Shown one piece after another: positions 5,644-10,939 of a stretch of 10,939 nt of DNA. The position numbers and the translations under genes are program-made. The notes under the pieces were generated by a model. The model searched no databases, was not told the DNA's origin, and saw only the letters and a program-made list of their open reading frames with translations. The DNA lies in NCBI GenBank assembly GCA_024232355.1, contig JAAEPW010000155.1:1-10939 (forward strand), written 5' to 3'. Source of the stretch: Chloroflexota bacterium (GTDB lineage: Bacteria; Chloroflexota; Anaerolineae; B4-G1). Each line of letters starts with the position of its first letter. The stretch's first letter is position 1.

Positions 5644-8410
5644 GGACGACCACCACCCGAAACCCGTAGCTCGAGTTGACGAGGAACGTGCTGCCCCTGA
5701 AACGGAACGCGCAGCGGACGTGGCTGTCGAAGTCGTTGAAGGCGCCGCCACGAACCACGCGGGGGTCGGTGCCCTCCGGATCACCGTCTCCGCTATAGTT
5801 TTCATAGTTACTCTCCCACTTGGTTGTACACCACTCCCAGATGTTGCCCGCCATATCAAGCACGCTGTACGGACTGGCTCCGCCGGGAAAACATCCCACC
5901 GCGCTCGTCGTGCCGATGCCGGTGTCATCATAGTTGGCGTGGTTTGGGTCGGCCTCGTCACCCCACGGGTAGACCCGTCCATCCTCCCCTCGCGCCGCTT
6001 TTTCCCACTCGGCCTCCGAGGGCAGCCGCGCATCTACCCCCAGCGCATCGCTCAACCAGCGGCAGTAAGCCACCGCCTCGTACCAGGTCACTCCCACTAC
6101 CGGGTGGTTTGGCAGGTCGTACGGCTCGCCATAGCGATGCGCTCGAGGACTCGTAATATTATACTCGTTCCGCCATTTCCAGCCAGCCCTCGTCCAGTAC
6201 CGCCGCTCTTGATACCCGCCCGCCGCCGCAAAAGCCGAGAACTGGACGTTGGTCACCGGATATTTGCTGATCTGGTAGGTTGGCAGGGTCACCTTGTGTT
6301 GAGGTTGCTCATCGCCGTGATACTTGTCACTTCCCATCAAGAACGGCCCCTCGGGAACCTTGCACCGCACGATATCCGGCAGTCCATCAGGCCGCAGCCC
6401 CACTCCCGGTCTTGGGTCGCCCAATTTGGTCAGCGCCCGCCCGGCGGCCACCCGCTCCACCGCGGGCAGATTGCCCGTCTCCAGGATGCGGGCCAGGTGT
6501 GTCTTGACACAGCCCACCTTGCCCACGTTGCGCTCGCTCACGCGTTCCAGGTTGGCGCTCTCTACCAACACCTGGCCCGCCAGCAGCGCGCCCCAGGCGT
6601 CGGCCTCGGCCTGGGGTGTTCCCGCTGGCAGGTTCTGAAAGCACAATGCCTCTGCCAAGTACCAGGCAGCAGCGGCCGCCCCGCGCGCCGCTTTGGCCCC
6701 CGCCAGCAGCGCCACCTCCCGCCAGCGGTTGGGATCGGCCCGCGCCAGCTCGGCCACCTGGTCGGGATACTCGTAATCCGTCAGGTGGCAGGCTGCCAGG
6801 TATTCCTGGAACGTCCGGTGGGGAAAGGTATAGACGCCCACGCCGCGCGGCAGCAGCAGCCCGGCGCGCTGGCTCAAATAGCGCACCAACAGGGCCGGGT
6901 TGTTATGCACTTCGGGGTTTTGGCTGAGGCGCATCAGGCCGCTGAGCAGGTCTCCCTCGGGTACATCGGCGGTGCCTACCACGTTCTGTTGTTTGGCATG
7001 GGCCTGGTAGGCCAATTCGTTGAGCAGGTGGCGTACCTTGGCGCGGTCCACGCGCAGCCACTCGGCCAGGCTGGGCTGCATCACTTGGATGATGTTTCCT
7101 GCCGCGTCGCGCACCACGCGCTGGCTCTCCCACCAATCGAGCAATAGATCGACCGTGTCGGCGTACAGTTCCTCGCGCCGTTCCGGCAGGCTGCCGCCGC
7201 GCCAGGCGTGCAAGGACGCCATCAACGTCAGCAGCAGGGGGCGCTCCGCCAGGCTCTGCAACCGGTCGCTGCCGTTGATGGCTCGCTTGAGCAGTTCGGC
7301 CCGTCCTTGGGCATCGCCGGACGCCATATTCCGCAGCGCGCCGATGTGAGCGTACCAGTGGTCCACAAAGCGGTGTATCTGCCCCGCGCTGAACGGGGCC
7401 AGGACCACCTCCTGGGCAAAGCCGGAGAGCTTCCAGTCTTGTCGCTGGTAGGCGTAGGTGCGGCTGGTGACCAGCACCCGGCAACGAGAAAAGGTAGCCA
7501 CAAAATCCTCGACCACGTCCTTGATCTGTTCCCTACGTTGGCCGGCCTCCGGCACCTCGTCCAGCCCGTCCAGCAGGATCAGGCCGCCTTTGGCGCGCAG
7601 CTCTTGCTTCAGGTGGGGGGCGTAATCGCCCAGCTCGGCGCTCTCCAGCTCGCTGGCGATAAAGTCCCACAGGTGGCGGGCCGCGGCCTTTTTCCCGACG
7701 TCGGGCAGCCCCCGGGCGGCAAAGTCGCGCAGTACCACCCGCACCGGCAGCAGCGCGCCGTGCGTCCACGGCTGGGGTTCCTCCTGGTCCGCTCCCTCGT
7801 CGTCCGGGAGCGGCGCGGTGAGCAATGCCAGGTTCGCTTCTTTCCGTCCCAGCCCCTCTCCCGCCAGGCACATGGCCACAAAGTCGACGAATGTCGATTT
7901 GCCACTCCCCGGCTCGCCCAAAAGCACCAGGCGCGGGTGGCGGTTCAACTGCTCCAGCGCCGAAAGCCGCCGCATCTCCCGGTCACGGTCGGGCAGGTCG
8001 CCGCGCAGCATCCGTCCGTGGGCCTCTGGGGTGAGGGTGAGCAGGGCGGTATAGACGGCGCTCAGGTTCAGGCTCGTCTTGGATTCGCTGGCCGCTTTGG
8101 GATCTATGCCGGTTAGCGAAAGGTGGCTGGTCGTCTTGAGCACGTGCCCGAGGTACCCGTGGCGCAGGTCCTCCGGCCGGTCCCCGGCTGGCTGCTGGTT
8201 GACGTACCATCGTTCCCCGCCAACCTGGGCATGCTCACCTTCGAGACTAGCAAGAACGGCGGCGTTGTCCTGTACGGTGTCTATTTCCTGGGTGATGGCG
8301 ATACTTGGACCATCCGGCGCGCCAGACAAAGGTGCACGGCAGTAGGGGCAGAACAAGATATCGTCGGGCAGACCGTCGGGCAGTTGTTTTTTGCAGCGGG
8401 TGCATTCCAT
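5621..8410 (-). CDS. DGR-diversified zinc-ribbon/NACHT/FGE-fold sensor 2
   Basis: 929 residues with the same plan as sensor 1 but clearly divergent. N-terminal zinc ribbon (C3, C6, C21, C24, longer loop); QEIDTVQDNAAV...HAQVGGERW repeat (41-68); NACHT with Walker A GEPGSGKS (165-172) and Walker B LILLDGLDE (277-285), then the SRTYAY strand; helical region with YTFPHRTFQEYLAA, typical of the NACHT C-terminal helical part; FGE-sulfatase/C-type-lectin domain from about 675 (FLMGSDKY, HPVVGVTWYEAVAYCRWL, LPSEAEWEKAARG, YPWGDEAD, VLDMAGNIWEW) ending in the variable repeat (883-923). ATG at 8410 has GAGGAG 7 nt upstream. No signal peptide or membrane segment is seen, so a cytoplasmic place is likely. 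By analogy with STAND proteins, ligand binding would trigger nucleotide-dependent oligomerisation. No effector domain is recognised. Confidence 0.93.
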   Translation of the reverse strand: MECTRCKKQLPDGLPDDILFCPYCRAPLSGAPDGPSIAITQEIDTVQDNAAVLASLEGEHAQVGGERWYVNQQPAGDRPEDLRHGYLGHVLKTTSHLSLTGIDPKAASESKTSLNLSAVYTALLTLTPEAHGRMLRGDLPDRDREMRRLSALEQLNRHPRLVLLGEPGSGKSTFVDFVAMCLAGEGLGRKEANLALLTAPLPDDEGADQEEPQPWTHGALLPVRVVLRDFAARGLPDVGKKAAARHLWDFIASELESAELGDYAPHLKQELRAKGGLILLDGLDEVPEAGQRREQIKDVVEDFVATFSRCRVLVTSRTYAYQRQDWKLSGFAQEVVLAPFSAGQIHRFVDHWYAHIGALRNMASGDAQGRAELLKRAINGSDRLQSLAERPLLLTLMASLHAWRGGSLPERREELYADTVDLLLDWWESQRVVRDAAGNIIQVMQPSLAEWLRVDRAKVRHLLNELAYQAHAKQQNVVGTADVPEGDLLSGLMRLSQNPEVHNNPALLVRYLSQRAGLLLPRGVGVYTFPHRTFQEYLAACHLTDYEYPDQVAELARADPNRWREVALLAGAKAARGAAAAAWYLAEALCFQNLPAGTPQAEADAWGALLAGQVLVESANLERVSERNVGKVGCVKTHLARILETGNLPAVERVAAGRALTKLGDPRPGVGLRPDGLPDIVRCKVPEGPFLMGSDKYHGDEQPQHKVTLPTYQISKYPVTNVQFSAFAAAGGYQERRYWTRAGWKWRNEYNITSPRAHRYGEPYDLPNHPVVGVTWYEAVAYCRWLSDALGVDARLPSEAEWEKAARGEDGRVYPWGDEADPNHANYDDTGIGTTSAVGCFPGGASPYSVLDMAGNIWEWCTTKWESNYENYSGDGDPEGTDPRVVRGGAFNDFDSHVRCAFRFRGSTFLVNSSYGFRVVVVPISRSAL
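5644..5764 (-). repeat. DGR variable repeat VR2
   Basis: 121 bp, collinear with the template at 420-540 and forming codons about 883-923 of the NACHT protein at 5621-8410. Nineteen positions differ from the template, all at coding-strand adenines; no other base changes. Variable residues read FNDFDSH, then FRFRGSTFLVNSSYG. The tyrosine of VRCAYR has become phenylalanine through its TAC adenine. The pattern is independent of VR1, so the two targets were mutagenised separately. Confidence 0.96.
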
Positions 8411-8429
8411 TTGGCGTCTCCTCGTTCGA

Positions 8430-8557
8430 GCCCGATGATAAAGTCATCGGGCTACAGAGCTACGGGTGATAAATCACCCTTGGACTGTTGCCAACAAGCC
8501 TAATTTCAGCCCCATTGGTGGGGCGCAACTCCGTAGCCGGGGCACTTTATGCCCCGG
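8430..8557. repeat. Four consecutive hairpins between the small zinc-ribbon gene and sensor 2
   Basis: GCCCGATGA/TCATCGGGC (8430-8452), GGGTGAT AA ATCACCC (8464-8479), GCCCCA TTGG TGGGGC (8509-8524) and CCGGGGCA CTTTA TGCCCCGG (8537-8557) fill almost the whole 164-bp gap. None is followed by a convincing T tract on the minus strand. They resemble dispersed intergenic palindromes rather than one terminator, but could attenuate transcription into the sensor genes. Confidence 0.6.
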
Positions 8558-8574
8558 CGGGACTCGCGTTTATC

Positions 8575-9255
8575 TTAGCCTCCAAACAGTTTTAGCGCAA
8601 GTTGGATCAGGCTGGCTGCGACCGTCCCCAGCCCCACCGCCGATTTGACGCTTTTGGCCAGGGGGTCGAGGATGGCTTTGGCGCCGGTGAGGGTGGCTTT
8701 GATGCGCGCAGCGACCGGTTGGGGCTTTTGGGCCTCCTCCAACGCCTCTTGAACGTTTTCCTCCGCTACTGTGACCTCTGCGACCTGCGCTTGAGAAAGC
8801 GCGGACTGTTGCCTGAGCGCGGCGACCTGTGCGTGCAGCGATTGCAGTGCGGTCACAAATTCGGCCGGCGTGGCGACCTGGACCGCTTGCTGGCGGAGGT
8901 CGTTGTACTGGTCACCGACGATCACGTCGCGCCCGGCGTGGATGCCGCCCGCGACCTTGTGGCCGTGGACAACGTCGCCGTACTGCCGCTGCCCGCCGAC
9001 TTGGGCATGCTCGCCCACCACCGTGCCGACGACGGCGCCGCCTTCTTCCACGGTCTCTACCTTTTGGGTCGTGGTGGATTTGAGTCCACCGGGTAACGTG
9101 CCATCGCCCAGCATAGCGCCTACGACCTCACCACCCTGGACGGTGCCGATGTCTTGGCGGACCTCGATGTTGGCACCGGTGGGTGCAGGCCTGCCGCACT
9201 CAGGGCAGAATTTGGCGTTTGGGGGTAGTTGGGTGTTGCAGTTTGTGCATTTCAT
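8575..9255 (-). CDS. Small zinc-ribbon, glycine-repeat, coiled-coil protein
   Basis: 226 residues, function unknown. N-terminal zinc ribbon (C3, C6, C17, C20) nearly identical in plan to sensor 1. Residues about 30-115 hold repeated turns of the form Q.(I/V).TV..G..VG..(L/V)G, including HAQVGGQRQYGD and GGIHAGRDVIVGD, which look like a small beta-solenoid. Residues about 125-170 are heptad-like and rich in A, Q and E, a probable coiled coil. The C-terminus (AVGLGTVAASLIQLALKLF) is strongly hydrophobic and could contact a membrane or pack as a helix. Similar repeat-plus-helix arrangements accompany STAND and other conflict proteins, but no named family is certain. ATG at 9255 is chosen because AAGGAG lies 8 nt upstream; a GTG- or TTG-type start at 9294 would overlap the preceding gene. 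It begins 35 nt after the Ig-repeat gene and leads the sensor genes, suggesting an adaptor sharing their N-terminal module. Confidence 0.82.
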   Translation of the reverse strand: MKCTNCNTQLPPNAKFCPECGRPAPTGANIEVRQDIGTVQGGEVVGAMLGDGTLPGGLKSTTTQKVETVEEGGAVVGTVVGEHAQVGGQRQYGDVVHGHKVAGGIHAGRDVIVGDQYNDLRQQAVQVATPAEFVTALQSLHAQVAALRQQSALSQAQVAEVTVAEENVQEALEEAQKPQPVAARIKATLTGAKAILDPLAKSVKSAVGLGTVAASLIQLALKLFGG

Positions 9256-9290
9256 TGGGAATTCTCCTTGAATTGTTGTTTGCGGCGCTA

Positions 9291-10939
9291 TCACTCAGCG
9301 TGCCTGAATACTACGGGTAGATATGTTTGAGACAAAGTTGTGAACGACCATGTTGCTGGTGTGCCGTTGAGAGAATTGTTTGCCAGGTCCTTGGCCTCGG
9401 TGACGGTGACAGTGTATTGTGTTCCTGCCATAAAGGCATTGTGCGTGAGCGTTGCCGCACTATTTGTCTCATTCCAACTCGCTGCCCATCCACCAGGATC
9501 AGGAAAGACGGAATAGATGAGCGTGTTGGTGCTAATTGCTTCACTAAAAGTGATCACAATGTCTGCATTTGCTGGCACCCCACTCGCTCCATCCAGCGGC
9601 AAAGTACCGAGTATCTTTGGTGCAACCGTGTCTATAGCGGCTGTTGTGAATGACCAGGTCACTGGTGCTCCGTCGAGAGGATTGCCCGCCAGATCATCGG
9701 CTGCTGTAACGGTGACGGTGTAGCGCGTGCCCGTCATAAAGGTGTTGTGCGTGAGCGTCACCACATTGCTTGTCCCATTCCAACTCGCCGCCCATCCGCC
9801 AGGATCAGGCGATATAGAGTAGCTAAACGTGCCGGTGCTGATCGCCTCGCTAAAGGTGATGACGATGTTTGCATCCACCGCTGCCTCGCTCACGCTACTA
9901 ACGGGCGATGTGCCCAATATCTCGGGTGCTATTGCATCTGGAGCAAACGTCGTGAATGACCAGGTCACTGGCGCGTCATCAAGAGGATTGCCTGCCAGGT
10001 CGTCGGCTGCGGTGACGGTGACGGTGTAGTGCGTTCCTGTCATAAAGGCGTTATGTGTGAGCGTAACCACATTGTTCATGCTATTCCAATTCTCCGTCCA
10101 TCCACCGGGGTCAGGCGATACAGAGTAACTGAACATACCGGTATTGATCGCCTCGCTAAAGGTGATGATGATATTCGCATCTACCACGACCTCACTTGCT
10201 CCATTGGTTGGAGATTTGCCCAACATCTTTGGTGCGGCTGTATCGATTGCGGCTGTTGTAAAAAACCATGTCACCGGTGCCCCGTCGAGGGGATTGCCCG
10301 CCAGGTCGTCGGCTGCCGTGACAGTGATTGTGTAGCGTGTGCTCGTCATAAAGGTGTTGTGCGTGAGCGTGACCACATCAGTCATAACGTTCCAACTCGC
10401 CGTCCATCCACCGGGATCAGGTGATACCGAGTAACTGAACGTACCGGTGTTGATTGCCTCGCTAAAGGTGATGACGATGTTTGCATCCACCGTTACCTCG
10501 CTCGCGTCGTTGCTGGGAACTGTACCCAACAACTCTGGCGCAACCGTATCAGGGGCAAATGTTGTGAACGACCATGTCACCGGTGCTCTATCGAGCGGGT
10601 TGCCCGCCAGGTCGTCGGCTGCTGTGACAGTGACAGTGTAGCGCGTGCTCGTCATAAAGGCGTTGTGTGTGAGCGCCACCACATTGTTCGTGCTATCCCA
10701 ATTCTCAACCCATCCACCAGGATTAGGCGACACAAAGTAGCTGAATGTGCCAATGCTAACCGCTTCGTTAAAGGTGATGACGATACTTGTGTCCACTGTT
10801 ACCTCACTCGTCCCGTTGGGTGGGAAGACACCCACTATCTTTGGTAAAGCTGTGTCGATGTTGGACGTTGTGAACGACCAGGTAACTGGTGCACCGTCAA
10901 GAGGATTTCGTGCCAGGTCCTCGGCTGCCGTGACGGTGA
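9291..10939 (-). CDS. Secreted or cell-surface protein of bacterial Ig-like repeats, 3' part
   Basis: The reading frame is open to the right window edge, so the N-terminus and any signal peptide are missing; about 548 residues are visible. It consists of Big_5/SbsA-type Ig-like domains, each with VDANIVITFSEAI, SPDPGGW, VTLTHN(T/A)FM, RYTVTVTAADDLAGNPLD and PVTWSFTT. Five landmark repeats lie exactly 306 bp apart. Such modules act as spacers or adhesive stalks in extracellular proteins. The last unit is the most divergent and ends in TYLPVVFRHAE; a terminal YLP(V/L)V..R motif is common on exported Chloroflexota proteins and may be a sorting or anchoring tail. A GTG at 10835 is internal and not a real start. 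The link to the DGR genes is position only (35 nt before the next gene). Confidence 0.88.
   Translation of the reverse strand, partial: TVTAAEDLARNPLDGAPVTWSFTTSNIDTALPKIVGVFPPNGTSEVTVDTSIVITFNEAVSIGTFSYFVSPNPGGWVENWDSTNNVVALTHNAFMTSTRYTVTVTAADDLAGNPLDRAPVTWSFTTFAPDTVAPELLGTVPSNDASEVTVDANIVITFSEAINTGTFSYSVSPDPGGWTASWNVMTDVVTLTHNTFMTSTRYTITVTAADDLAGNPLDGAPVTWFFTTAAIDTAAPKMLGKSPTNGASEVVVDANIIITFSEAINTGMFSYSVSPDPGGWTENWNSMNNVVTLTHNAFMTGTHYTVTVTAADDLAGNPLDDAPVTWSFTTFAPDAIAPEILGTSPVSSVSEAAVDANIVITFSEAISTGTFSYSISPDPGGWAASWNGTSNVVTLTHNTFMTGTRYTVTVTAADDLAGNPLDGAPVTWSFTTAAIDTVAPKILGTLPLDGASGVPANADIVITFSEAISTNTLIYSVFPDPGGWAASWNETNSAATLTHNAFMAGTQYTVTVTEAKDLANNSLNGTPATWSFTTLSQTYLPVVFRHAE
9427..10939 (-). 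repeat. Tandem 306-bp Ig-domain coding repeats
   Basis: The landmark G(T/C)CATAAAG (start of the FM residues) is at 9427, 9733, 10039, 10345 and 10651: four intervals of exactly 306 bp (102 codons), with the next expected just outside the window at 10957. The absence of any indel, with strong nucleotide similarity, points to recent duplication or ongoing homogenisation. Confidence 0.85.

Noticed and set aside
5720..7147. 475-codon plus-strand frame opposite sensor 2 (and 7208-8116 similarly)
   Set aside because: Antisense shadows produced by high GC third positions of the real gene.
2432..8410. True formylglycine-generating enzymes acting on sulfatases
   Set aside because: No sulfatase nearby, fused to NACHT, catalytic cysteine pair not seen, and the C-terminal face is a DGR variable repeat.
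9427..10939. CRISPR-like array because of regular repeats
   Set aside because: Units are 306 bp, in one open reading frame, and encode Ig-like domains; there are no short repeats with unique spacers.

Overview
The window most likely comes from a filamentous Chloroflexota bacterium (Anaerolineae or Caldilineae type). This is inferred from GC-rich coding sequence, a secreted Ig-repeat protein ending in a YLPVV..R tail of the kind common in that phylum, large zinc-ribbon/NACHT proteins, and gene gaps packed with short palindromes. No marker gene is present, so the assignment is moderate. All supported genes lie on the minus strand, so transcription runs from high to low coordinates.

In transcription order: (1) 10939-9291, the 3' part of a secreted protein of exact 102-residue bacterial Ig-like repeats; (2) 9255-8575, a small protein with a zinc ribbon, glycine-rich repeats, a coiled coil and a hydrophobic C-terminus; (3) 8410-5621 and (4) 5272-2432, two large proteins, each with zinc ribbon, short QVGG-type repeat, NACHT NTPase, helical region and a C-terminal FGE-sulfatase/C-type-lectin-fold domain; (5) 2227-1139, a reverse transcriptase of the diversity-generating retroelement (DGR) class with one in-frame amber codon; (6) about 981-609, an avd accessory gene frameshifted by a 49-bp palindromic insertion; (7) 540-420, the DGR template repeat (TR); (8) 37-1, the first 12 codons of another gene with its own promoter and a strong Shine-Dalgarno site.

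The core discovery is a DGR whose two targets are the NACHT proteins. The 121-bp TR aligns without gaps to a variable repeat (VR) at the 3' end of each target gene. By hand alignment, VR1 (2458-2578) differs from TR at 15 positions and VR2 (5644-5764) at 19. Every difference falls at one of the 32 coding-strand adenines of TR, and none at the other 89 positions. This is the signature of adenine-specific mutagenic retrohoming. The diversified surface is the ligand-binding face of a lectin-like sensor fused to a STAND-type NTPase, the architecture of a bacterial NLR-like receptor with somatically variable recognition.

Less expected: the mutagenesis machinery looks broken here (amber codon in RT, insertion in avd), while TR and both VRs are perfectly preserved. 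Each VR is followed by a conserved CAGAG-rich tract and a chain of hairpins whose stems change in compensatory fashion between the two copies. The small upstream protein shares the N-terminal zinc ribbon and QVGG repeat with both sensors, suggesting a common assembly tag. A dispersed repeat (RHSELAEESRR) has been absorbed in frame into one NACHT protein.
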